64,000 bases of DNA from Nocardia brevicatena NBRC 12119 (lineage in GTDB: Bacteria > Actinomycetota > Actinomycetes > Mycobacteriales > Mycobacteriaceae): the NCBI RefSeq assembly GCF_000308495.1, contig NZ_BAFU01000057.1, forward strand, positions 56,439 through 120,438. Direction: 5' to 3'. Under the pieces are notes generated by a model that was not told where the DNA came from, did not search any database, and saw nothing but the letters and a program-made list of their open reading frames with translations. This document shows positions 44,413 to 52,708 of this stretch, piece after piece (within the stretch, counting starts at the first letter, position 1; every line of letters starts with the position of its first letter). A program made the position numbers and the translations under genes.

Positions 44413-46110
44413 CTAGGAGTGCTCGGTCGCAGCGGCGTGACGTGCTGCGATGTACCCGTAGACGATGCCCTGGCCGATCGTTGCCCCCGCACCTGGGTAG
44501 GTGGCGCCGAACGCGTTGGCCGCGGTGTTCCCGATCGCGTAGAGGCCTTCGATGGCTTTCCCGTCTTCACGCCGGACACGAGCGTGCTCGTCGGCGACCA
44601 CGCCGCCGCAGGTGCCGAGATCGCTCAAGACCATCCGCACCGCGTAGTAGGGGGCCTGTCGCAGCGCTCCCAGATTCGGATTCGGAGTGACGGTCGGATC
44701 GCCGTAGTAGCGGTCGTAGGCGCTCTCGCCGCGGCCGAACTCGGGATCGGTTCCCGAATCCGCCTGTTCGTTGAAACGCCGGAAGGTCTCGGTGAAGGTT
44801 CCTGTCGGTACTCCCATCGCCTCGGCCAGGACGGACAGGTCGCGCGACCGGTGCGCGATGCCCGCCTTGTACCACGTCTCAGGAAGGTCCTGGCGGGGGA
44901 AGCAGCTGCCCGCCAGGACATAGCTGTTGCGGTAATGCTGGTCGAACACCATCCACATCTGTTCGACAGGCTTGCCGGCGCGCTCACGCGCGAGCACGGC
45001 CTGCCCGAAGGACATGTAGTCGATGGACTCGTTGATGAACCGTGTCCCGGTCTGGTCGACGATGAACGACCCGGGCAGCGACCGCTCTGCGAGCATGACC
45101 GCCGGCCGAGCGCCCGGCAGCGGCGCGAACGCCGGGAACCACCAGGCCTGGTCCATCAGCGCCGTCCCGGCACCGACCTCCTGAGCGGCGAGGATGGCAT
45201 CGCCGGTATTCCCTTCGGCCCCGAGGCTTGCATGGGCCACCAATCGCGTGGACTGGAACTTGTGACGGGATTCCACGTCGTGGTCGAACCCTCCTGCGGC
45301 CAGGACGACACCGCGGCGGGTTGTCACGGTGACCTCCTTGTCTCCCTGGCGCACCACGGCACCCGCTACCCGGCCCTCGGTGTACAGCAACCGCGCCAGG
45401 CTCGTCTCGGTCCACACCGGGATACCCGCACGCAGCACACCCGCGAACATGCCCGCCGCGAGTGCCTGTCCGCCCGCCAGGTACTCGCGGCCGATGAGCT
45501 TGCCGCCGATGCCTTGCGCTGCTCGCCGAACGATGCGCGGGAGCGCCTTGCCCGGCTTCCGCGCCAACAGGTTCATCCATTTGTAGTCCGCGCCGGTGAC
45601 CGGCATCGGGACAGGCGCCGCCATCACGCCGGGGCGCAGCCTAGCCCGCTCCTCCCCCAGTATCGAGGCATCGAACGGACGGCATTCGCAGGTCCGCCCC
45701 TCCGGACGGCCCCCAGGCGCTTCCGGGTGGTAGTCGGAGTAGCCCTCGGCCCAGAAAAACCGCATCGGCGTGGTACGGCCGAGCATGTCGAGGGCGTCGG
45801 CGCCGTGCTCGAGAAATGCGCGCCCACGGCCGATCGGCGCCGAATCCCCTACCACCGAACGCAGGTAGGTCTCGGCATCCTCGATGGCCTCGGGACCGGT
45901 TTCGGGCAGCAGGGAGTTTCCCGGAATCCAGAATGCTCCGCCCGACCGTGCGGTCGATCCGCCGACGTAGCCGGTCTTCTCGACGATCAGGGTCGACAGG
46001 CCGAGCTCGTGCGCGGCCAGCGCGGCGGCCATTCCGGTTCCCGATCCGACAATGAGTAGATCAACTGTCGTATCGTGAGCAGGCACGAGCGGAGGCATCT
46101 TCTTTTTCAT
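44413..46110 (-). CDS. 3-ketosteroid delta1-dehydrogenase-like flavoprotein
   Basis: About 565 residues, the length of actinobacterial KstD enzymes. LLIVGSGTGMAAALAAHE binds FAD, VGGSTARSGGAFWIPGN is the KstD loop, GVVLAAGGFDHD and LYAIGNTAANAFGATYPGAGATIGQG complete the flavin site, and SAYDRYYGDPTVTPNPNLG and ETFRRFNEQA are typical of the family. It would introduce the 1,2-double bond in ring A. ATG 46110 (GGAG 10 bases upstream) is chosen; ATG 46134 is possible. Divergent from IclR 2. Confidence 0.85.
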   Translation of the reverse strand: MKKKMPPLVPAHDTTVDLLIVGSGTGMAAALAAHELGLSTLIVEKTGYVGGSTARSGGAFWIPGNSLLPETGPEAIEDAETYLRSVVGDSAPIGRGRAFLEHGADALDMLGRTTPMRFFWAEGYSDYHPEAPGGRPEGRTCECRPFDASILGEERARLRPGVMAAPVPMPVTGADYKWMNLLARKPGKALPRIVRRAAQGIGGKLIGREYLAGGQALAAGMFAGVLRAGIPVWTETSLARLLYTEGRVAGAVVRQGDKEVTVTTRRGVVLAAGGFDHDVESRHKFQSTRLVAHASLGAEGNTGDAILAAQEVGAGTALMDQAWWFPAFAPLPGARPAVMLAERSLPGSFIVDQTGTRFINESIDYMSFGQAVLARERAGKPVEQMWMVFDQHYRNSYVLAGSCFPRQDLPETWYKAGIAHRSRDLSVLAEAMGVPTGTFTETFRRFNEQADSGTDPEFGRGESAYDRYYGDPTVTPNPNLGALRQAPYYAVRMVLSDLGTCGGVVADEHARVRREDGKAIEGLYAIGNTAANAFGATYPGAGATIGQGIVYGYIAARHAAATEHS

Positions 46111-46556
46111 GGGTTTCGAACTCCACTTCGACATCGGAGCAATGGCCGGGTAACCGTATTTCGCGATTTCGCCGGCCTCCGGGCCAATTCCATTCAGCGG
46201 GAAATCCGGGCGCGCCCGGTTCGCCCGCCGAAAATCCGCGACAATGCCCGGAATCCGGCGCCGTACGAATCGTCGGGAATTCCCGCGACCCTGCGAAGTC
46301 CGGTCACACCGACCGGATCGGATCGCAACTCCCGATCGACCCCCGGTCCGAGGAAACGATCGCCTACGCCTCGACGGGACCGGACACACATCCGACTCCG
46401 GGAACGCTCACGCACAGACGCCGCCGACGCCACGGCACCGGAGTCGTCTCGGACCGGCCGCCCGCGCCACCTCCACTTTTGCCTCAACCCACGGGCAAGG
46501 CGAGTGACCCGCTTCACATAATGGACGACACATGGCAGTATTCCTAATTGAAATAG

Positions 46557-46578
46557 CCATGTCACGGGGCTGACATGG
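46557..46578. promoter_or_regulatory. candidate IclR operator
   Basis: CCATGTCA and TGACATGG form an exact 8-bp inverted repeat with a 6-base spacer, 20 bases upstream of the IclR 2 start and on the promoter side of the divergent KstD-like gene. Likely autoregulatory site. Confidence 0.5.
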
Positions 46579-46598
46579 GCGTGTACGGGAGTTACTGA

Positions 46599-47375
46599 AT
46601 GAAGATCACACAGCAGACGCCGACGGGTTCAGCGGCGGCCCCCAGCGCCGTTCTCGACCGCGTGATGCTCGTCCTCGACGCCTTCGACGGACACGAGAGC
46701 CTCAGCCTGGCGGAGGTCGTCCTGCGCACCGGGTTGCCCCGCTCGTCGGTACACCGGATGCTCGAGCGCTTGGTCCAACTGCGCTGGCTGCGTCGTGACG
46801 GCCGCTTTTACAGCCTGGGCATCCGACTGGTCGAGTTGGGATCGCTCGCGGTTCACCAGGACCGCGTCCACGCCGCCTCGGGCGAGCATCTGCAACACCT
46901 CTACCGTGCTACGGGCATGGTTGTGCATCTCGCCGTCCTCGACGGCCACGATGTCGTATATCTCGACAAGATCGGTGGCAGGCTCGCGGCACACGTTCCC
47001 ACACGCATCGGCGGCAGGCTACCGGCGTCCCGCTCGGCGCTCGGCAAGGTCCTCCTCGCGTTCAGCGGTCGCGACGAACCCGGTGACGCGACCATCCGGG
47101 AACTCGGCTACGCCATCGAACGCAACAGCGGGGCGAGCGGCTTCGGCTGCATCGCTGTACCTATCGGACCGGTCGGCGAGGCGACCACCGCGGTGTCCAT
47201 TTGCGGGCCCCTGGCCAAGATGACCTTCGACAGCCGGATGAGAACGCCGGTCCAGCTCACCGCCCATGCCATCTGGCGCAGCATGACCGCGGGACGCCAG
47301 GTCACGCCGACCCTTCAGCGACGCAACACGCTGCAGTACCTGCCGACCGCGGCGAGTGTTCTCGCCGAGGGATGA
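46599..47375 (+). CDS. IclR-family regulator 2
   Basis: 258 residues. Winged helix SLAEVVLRTGLPRSSVHRML and effector domain with VVHLAVLDGHDVVYLDKIGG and GGRLPASRSALGKVLLAFSG. ATG start. Shares its promoter region and the 46557-46578 palindrome with the divergent KstD-like gene, so control of steroid dehydrogenation is likely (inference). Convergent with the PadR gene. Confidence 0.85.
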   Translation: MKITQQTPTGSAAAPSAVLDRVMLVLDAFDGHESLSLAEVVLRTGLPRSSVHRMLERLVQLRWLRRDGRFYSLGIRLVELGSLAVHQDRVHAASGEHLQHLYRATGMVVHLAVLDGHDVVYLDKIGGRLAAHVPTRIGGRLPASRSALGKVLLAFSGRDEPGDATIRELGYAIERNSGASGFGCIAVPIGPVGEATTAVSICGPLAKMTFDSRMRTPVQLTAHAIWRSMTAGRQVTPTLQRRNTLQYLPTAASVLAEG

Positions 47376-47391
47376 CTCGGCTCGCTCGAGA

Positions 47392-48060
47392 TCACACGCT
47401 GTCGGACAGGTCCTCTGCGACCGTGCGCCAGTATCCCGGGTATCGCGGTATCGGAAGATCGCGAGCGTCGCGCGCTGCCGACTTCCGATACTCACGCGAT
47501 GCCTCGTCGATGTCGGCGAGCAACTGGTGCGCCAGCTCGATCTCGGCTTCGAACAGCCGTTGCGACCACCGCAGGCTCATCCGGCTGAAGGCCCATCCCG
47601 GCTCCTCGGCGGAGCCTTCGGCATAGGAATTCGCTTGCCGTGCCCGTTCCTGCAGATTCTCGATATGCGTGCGAATCAGCCGCTTGAGATGTTCGGGATC
47701 ATGCAGGTGACCCATCCACAGGCGCAACATGACACCGTGCTTGAGAACGGGCATGTCGATATCGGAGCGACGAGACCAGTTCCGCAGCGCACGAAGTCCG
47801 AGATCGGTGATGCCGTAGACCCGACGCCCCCGCACTCCTTCTTCGGAAACCTTTCGCGAACCGACCAACGCGAGAGCTTCCAGCTTCTTCAGCTCGGAAT
47901 AGATCTGGCTGACCGAGGGACTCCAATAGAAGAAGCCGATACTCCAATCGGCCCACCTCTTCAGATCGTTGCCGGTCAGGTCTTCGCCGAAGGACAACAT
48001 CCCCAGGACAGCCCAGCTGGTTGCGGGGAGGTCGGGGAACGAATCGACATCGGCGGCCAT
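47392..48060 (-). CDS. PadR-family regulator
   Basis: 222 residues. The winged helix SWAVLGMLSFGEDLTGNDLK with SQIYSELKKLEALALV and GRRVYGITDLGLRAL is the PadR hallmark, and a helical C-terminal dimerisation domain (Vir-type) follows. It diverges from the small Dabb-type operon at 48165, with about 100 bases between, and probably controls it. The inducer is unknown. Confidence 0.83.
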   Translation of the reverse strand: MAADVDSFPDLPATSWAVLGMLSFGEDLTGNDLKRWADWSIGFFYWSPSVSQIYSELKKLEALALVGSRKVSEEGVRGRRVYGITDLGLRALRNWSRRSDIDMPVLKHGVMLRLWMGHLHDPEHLKRLIRTHIENLQERARQANSYAEGSAEEPGWAFSRMSLRWSQRLFEAEIELAHQLLADIDEASREYRKSAARDARDLPIPRYPGYWRTVAEDLSDSV

Positions 48061-48164
48061 AATCGTGCAGCTTACAAGGGCCCGCCGCGGCGCCTCGGAT
48101 CACGCACTCCCGTTCACCGGAACGGCATGTGTTCGCCTGCCTCGGCAAAGCCTACCTTCACTTC

Positions 48165-48512
48165 ATGAGCGACCACACCATTTACCTCATCGATCGGGTC
48201 GTGCTCGCACCCGGCAGCGCACAACTGTTCATCGATGCGTACATGAACGAATACGCACCGGACGCGCGCCGCCGCGGCCTGACGCTGGACCGGATCCTGG
48301 TGAGCCCTCCCGCCTGGATCGAGGGCGAGGCCGGCACGGTAACGATCACCTGGACGGTTTCGGGCCCGAGGCAGTGGTGGGCCGCCGCGCTCGCGGCCCG
48401 CCACGATCGTGGACCGGCCCAATGGTGGGACTCGGTTTCCCCCATGATCATCGAACGCACGCGTTCGATGGCGGCCGCCGCCGAAGACATGGAGGAACTG
48501 ACTCGTGTATAA
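48165..48512 (+). CDS. hypothetical protein paired with a Dabb-domain gene
   Basis: 115 residues. The fold looks like a ferredoxin-like alpha+beta barrel half (TIYLIDRVVLAPGSAQLFIDAY, then TVTITWTVSGPRQWW), as in NIPSNAP/EthD-type proteins, but the match is loose. The ATG at 48165 begins the unit. Its last 8 bases overlap the GTG of the next gene, so the two are co-translated. In steroid loci, such small barrels often accompany KstD or Hsa genes with no defined reaction. Confidence 0.6.
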   Translation: MSDHTIYLIDRVVLAPGSAQLFIDAYMNEYAPDARRRGLTLDRILVSPPAWIEGEAGTVTITWTVSGPRQWWAAALAARHDRGPAQWWDSVSPMIIERTRSMAAAAEDMEELTRV

Positions 48513-49201
48513 GGTGACGCGGTTGCTGCATCTGGCGGATCCGGCCGATAAGGCGATGGCGACCGCGACGATCTCACGAATCGTGAAGGCCGCCGAGGCC
48601 TCCGCCGCCATCCGAGGACTGGTGGAGCCCACGCTACCCGGGGTCCGCAACGGCGGTGACCTCATCGTGCACCTACAGTTCGCCGACGACCGGCAGTGGG
48701 CGCGGAGCCGAGCCGTCCTCGACGATGCCATGTCCGGGTCGCCGATCCGGCATGTCGACTCCGTCGAGTACATCGGTGGAACGCACGCGGACGGGCGGGC
48801 GGGGTGCCGTCGGTCGACGCATCCGCCCACCGTGTACCGGACTCTGCTGCTACGCGTGGATGATTCGGCCTCACACACCGAGCTGGACCGCTTCGAGCGC
48901 GGCCACCCTGCTGATGCCGCAACACATCCCCACGATCCGGTCCTGGCAACTGAGCCGCGTGCGGCACGCCGCGGGGGCATCGGAGTGGACCCACGTCTGG
49001 GAACAAGAGTTCGATGACCTCGACGGATTGCTCGGCCCGTACATGAATCATCCGATTCATTGGGCTCATGTGGATCGCTTCTTCGACCCGGAGTCCCCGG
49101 ATCTGATCGTCCGAGACCGGGTATGCCACAGTTTCTGCGCGCTGCCGGCGCCGGTTATCGACGCGGCGCCGGCAGTTCCGTCATCGGCCGAGAAACGCTA
49201 G
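48505..49201 (+). pseudogene. Dabb (stress-responsive A/B barrel) protein with frameshift
   Basis: The first ~132 codons (KVTRLLHLADPADKAMATA to LDRFER) and the last ~100 codons (ATLLMPQHIPTIRSWQLSR, SEWTHVWEQEFDDLDGL, YMNHPIHWAHVDRFFDPE) are in different frames; a single extra G at about 48901 separates them. The C-terminal part is a clear Dabb domain, and the first part probably another. Corrected length is about 232 residues. The 3' end overlaps the convergent hsaD-like gene by 21 bases. Confidence 0.65.
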
Positions 49202-50047
49202 GACAACGGCTTCCCAAGCAGCCTTCTGCTCGATCATGACCCAGTGTCCGCAGTTCGGGAAGATGTGCACCTCGCCGCGAGGAAGGGTGCGCATGGCGAT
49301 CAACGCCATATCCACGGGACTGACGCGGTCGTCACGCCCCCAGGTGACAAGGGTGGGGATATCGATCCGGCGAAGTTCGGCCCAACTCGGCGGGGTGTCC
49401 GCGCTCCGGGCCGCCGCGGCCATCCGCGCCAGAGCCGCACTGCCGTACATCCGGCGCGAGTTCTCCAGGACCGCGGGCTCCGTGGCCTGGCGCCGGCGTT
49501 CCTCGATCAGTTCCTCGGTGATCAGCGTGGGGTCGTAGACCATCGACCGCAGCCATGCGACAAGGGCTTCACGGGTGGGGTTCTCGACGAACTCGCTGAG
49601 CCGGACGATCCCCTCCCCCGGCTGTGCGCTGAACAGTGGGGTTCCGATACCGCCGATGGTGACCAGGCGTTCCACACGCTCGGGGGCCGCGAGCGCGAAT
49701 TCCGTCGCGACGAAGCCACCCATCGAATTCCCCACGATCCGTACCCGGTCGAGTCCGAGGCCGTCGAGAAACGCGCCCACCGCGCTTCCGGCGGACTGCA
49801 TGGGATGGACGGCGCCGAAATCGTCGCTGACACCGAACCCCGGGAATTCCAGCACGATGGTCCGGTAATGACGAGCGAATGTCGGCACGTTGTCGCCGAA
49901 ATTGCGCCACCCGGTCACACCGGGACCGGAGCCGTGCAGCAGCAACAGCGGCGGGCCGTCTCCGCTCTCGCGATAACGCAGAACACCGTGCTCGGTGGGA
50001 AGTTCGAGCAATTCGGGTACGACTTCGGAATCGACTGGAGTACTCAT
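49181..50047 (-). CDS. hsaD: HsaD-like meta-cleavage product hydrolase
   Basis: 288 residues. LLLHGSGPGVTGWRNFGDNV, nucleophile elbow GNSMGG, WGRDDRVSP (Asp) and NCGHWVMIEQ (His) fit the C-C hydrolases. The SEFVENPTREALVAWLRSMVYD lid segment resembles mycobacterial HsaD, which splits 4,9-DSHA into DOHNAA and 2-hydroxyhexa-2,4-dienoate. MSTPVDSEV at 50047 is taken as the start (ATG at 50059 also in frame). It follows the flavin reductase gene in the same direction. Assignment as HsaD rests on similarity recalled plus the surrounding ksh/hsa genes. Confidence 0.75.
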   Translation of the reverse strand: MSTPVDSEVVPELLELPTEHGVLRYRESGDGPPLLLLHGSGPGVTGWRNFGDNVPTFARHYRTIVLEFPGFGVSDDFGAVHPMQSAGSAVGAFLDGLGLDRVRIVGNSMGGFVATEFALAAPERVERLVTIGGIGTPLFSAQPGEGIVRLSEFVENPTREALVAWLRSMVYDPTLITEELIEERRRQATEPAVLENSRRMYGSAALARMAAAARSADTPPSWAELRRIDIPTLVTWGRDDRVSPVDMALIAMRTLPRGEVHIFPNCGHWVMIEQKAAWEAVVLAFLGR

Positions 50048-50132
50048 GTACCCGACCATGCCATCAATGCGCGGCTCTTCCCGGTCACACTCCCGGTGAG
50101 CGGACATACGACCGGGCCGATCGCGCAATCTC

Positions 50133-50672
50133 TCACGACAGGGCGCTGACGCTGCCGTACCGACCGCGGAAGAAGACCAGCGGCGCCAGGTCCGACGAGT
50201 ACAGGTGGCGCACTCTCGATACCACGATGGTGTGATCTCCGGCGCGATGCTCGGCCTCGAGTTCGGCCTCGATCCAGGCCAGGCAATCGGTGACCACCGG
50301 TGCCCCCGACGGCGAGGGTGTCCAGTCGATTCTCTCGAACTTGTCGCCGCCGCGCGCAGCCAACCGACGGCACACTGCTTCCTGTGCGTCGGACAGGATA
50401 CTGACCGCGTAGAGGCCCGCGGATCGGACTCCCGGCCATGAGGTGCTGGTTGCCGCCACGCAGAACGCGATCAGTGGAGGGTTCAGCGAGACCGAGGTGA
50501 ACGAGTTGGCGGCCAGGCCGACAGGTTTTCCGGTATCCGGGTCGATGCCGGTGATCGCCACGACACCGGTTGCGAAATGTCCCAGCACCATGCGTAATTG
50601 CACTGAATCCAACTCCGGGAGGCTCTGACCGGAAAGCGCTGCCGTGGTGGTTTCAGGACCGTTGGGCGTCAT
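50133..50672 (-). CDS. hsaB: HsaB-like flavin reductase
   Basis: 179 residues, single-domain flavin reductase: LRMVLGHFATGVVAITG, GLAANSFTSVSLNPPLIAFCV, and a GDHTIVVSRVRHLY strand near the C-terminus, the length of HsaB. It would supply reduced FMN/FAD to the HsaA oxygenase for 3-HSA 4-hydroxylation. ATG 50672 has GAGGAG 7 bases upstream. The open frame upstream of it is not supported. Confidence 0.8.
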   Translation of the reverse strand: MTPNGPETTTAALSGQSLPELDSVQLRMVLGHFATGVVAITGIDPDTGKPVGLAANSFTSVSLNPPLIAFCVAATSTSWPGVRSAGLYAVSILSDAQEAVCRRLAARGGDKFERIDWTPSPSGAPVVTDCLAWIEAELEAEHRAGDHTIVVSRVRHLYSSDLAPLVFFRGRYGSVSALS

Positions 50673-51017
50673 CGAGATACTCCTCGCGGATTCGGATTCG
50701 GACGAGTCGACCGACGCTATCCAGGACGCACATATCCGGGCCGACGATCTCCCGATGGCTGGGAACCTCTCCGGCTCCGAAGTTTCCGGTAGAACACCGT
50801 CCCGGCTCGCTGCCCATTCGGTTGCCGCGACGGCGCCCAGAGCGACTGGGCTCCACGGTGCGCCGGTATCGGCCGTCCCGCAGCGACACGTCCACGCTTG
50901 ATCTATTTTTCGAACACATTGTGGCACAAGTCCCCATGGCCGACCGCGCCATCGACAACCCGGCCTTGGCCGGTACCGCACAGCCCGGAACGGCCATCGC
51001 GTTTCCGCCGTGGCGGC

Positions 51018-51698
51018 TCAGTTCTCGGCCGCGGCGATACCGGCCCTCCGGCCGTAGAAACTACCGTCTCCGAGCGACGCGCCGCTGACGTAGTGCTGAC
51101 CGCGACCGTTGACCAGGATGCCGCGCGCCATCAACTGCGGGTCGCCCATGATCGCTACTTCGGTTGCGTCCATATGCGCGGTCGCCGCCCCCAGCGCGGT
51201 GGCCACCAGGACGCCGATACCGTCGTGCTCCTCGATGGCGGCACCCGGCCGCCCGATCAGTCGCGGCGCGTGGTCGGCGACCATTCGCTCGGCGTAGGCG
51301 AAACTGCCGGTGGCCAGGACGACACCGCGTTCGGCCCGGACCGCGACCTCCTTGCCGTATCGCTTGGCCGGCACACCCACCACGCGCTCACCGTCCACGA
51401 TCAGCCGGGACAGCCGGACGTTGTATTCGACCCGCACGCCGAGCGATTCGGCGGTGTCGGCGAGCGGTTTCATCAGTATGTAGCCGCCGCCCTTGGAGCC
51501 GGTCCGCTTGTTCTGCATCTGCGGCACATGTCCGCGCGGGGCCGGGGTGGCGATGGTGTTGAAGGGTGCGGCGTTCTCCCCGCCGGAATAGGCCAGGCCC
51601 TCGTCGTGTGGCGGTTCCCAGCCGGGTTCGCCCCAGAAAACCTCCTTGAACGGCACCCCGTTGGCGACCAGCCAGCGGGCCCGGACCCGACGCCCAGC
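51018..51698 (-). pseudogene. KstD-like flavoprotein, N-terminally truncated
   Basis: Only the C-terminal ~225 residues of a fumarate reductase/KstD-type flavoprotein remain: RWLVANGVPFKEVFWG, GGGYILMKPLADTAESLGV, RGVVLATGSFAYAERM, then QLMARGILVNGRGQHYVSG. The FAD-binding Rossmann N-terminus is missing. The upstream sequence runs directly into the 3' end of the HSL-type hydrolase gene, indicating a deletion that fused the two. It cannot bind FAD normally. Confidence 0.7.
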
Positions 51699-51706
51699 GC
51701 CGAAGT

Positions 51707-52705
51707 TTACGATCCGCCCGCCGATGCGCCGCCGGCCTGCCCGCGCGGCAGTCCTGGACACGCGAGTACATTCCGCATCGTCTGCCACAGCCACCGGCGC
51801 GCGGGCTCGGTCAGCGACAAGGTAGGGAATGTCAGGAATCCGTGGAAGAAGCCGTCGAAGCGGTGGGCGACAACCGGCACGCCGGCCTCGGCCAAGCGGC
51901 GGGCATAGTCATCCCCGGCCGAGCACGGCGGGTCGAGCTCAGCGGTCACGACCACCGCCGGCGGCAGACCTGCGAGCGAGGCGGCCCTGCTCGGGACGAG
52001 GTACGGGCTCTCGGTGCCGTGGGGGGCATACTGCGCCCAGTACCAGCGCATCGCCTTGGCGGTGTTGTAGTAGCCCTCGCCGTAGAGCCGGTAGGACTCG
52101 GTGGAGAAATCATCGTCGATCACCGGATACAGCAAGACTTGCGCGGCGATCCGCGGACCGCCGCGGTCGCGAGCCGCGACACTGACCGTGGCCGCCAGGT
52201 TGCCGCCGGCGCTATCGCCCGCGACCGCGATGCGATCGGGGTCACCGCCGTATTCGGCGGCGTGCTCGGAGACCCAGATCAGCGCCGCATAGACATCTTC
52301 CATCGCCGCGGGACCGGGATGTTCGGGTGCGAGTCGGTAGTCGACGGAGATGACGACGGCGCCCACCGAGTCGGCCATGGACCGGCATAACTCGTCGTGA
52401 CTGTCCAGATCACAGAATACGAAGCCACCGCCGTGGGCGAAGACGATCACCGGCTGCGGGCCCGGTCCCTCGAGGTGCGGCGCGAGGATCCGGAGGGCCA
52501 GGTCTCCTCCCGGTCCTTCGATGACGCGGTCCTCGGCCACGCGCATCTCGGGCCGGTGGGTCAACGGCGTCCGCCGTGATCGGATGATCGTCCGCAGTTC
52601 CGCCGCGTCGTGCCGGGTCACATCCGGAAAGGCCGCCAAGGCCTCCAGCATCGCCTCGACCTCCGGATGCAGGTCGGACCGGCGCTGTCCGCTCAATTCG
52701 CACAC
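51707..52705 (-). CDS. HSL-family alpha/beta hydrolase (esterase), possibly altered C-terminus
   Basis: 332 residues. HSL motif FAHGGGFVF, the YRLAPEHPGPAAMED block, nucleophile GDSAGG, DPPCSAGDDYARRL (Asp) and FFHGF (His). A carboxylesterase or lactonase in the cytosol; it may open the ester or lactone made by the adjacent Baeyer-Villiger monooxygenase (inference, a common pairing). The start is GTG 52705, 3 bases after the monooxygenase stop. The last ~20 residues (LACPGLPRGQAGGASAGGS) lie at the deletion junction with the truncated KstD gene and may be foreign. Confidence 0.8.
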   Translation of the reverse strand: MCELSGQRRSDLHPEVEAMLEALAAFPDVTRHDAAELRTIIRSRRTPLTHRPEMRVAEDRVIEGPGGDLALRILAPHLEGPGPQPVIVFAHGGGFVFCDLDSHDELCRSMADSVGAVVISVDYRLAPEHPGPAAMEDVYAALIWVSEHAAEYGGDPDRIAVAGDSAGGNLAATVSVAARDRGGPRIAAQVLLYPVIDDDFSTESYRLYGEGYYNTAKAMRWYWAQYAPHGTESPYLVPSRAASLAGLPPAVVVTAELDPPCSAGDDYARRLAEAGVPVVAHRFDGFFHGFLTFPTLSLTEPARRWLWQTMRNVLACPGLPRGQAGGASAGGS

Positions 52706-52708
52706 TTC

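Noticed and set aside
44377-46059. 560-codon plus-strand open frame
   Set aside because: Exact antisense of the KstD-like flavoprotein; no motifs of its own.
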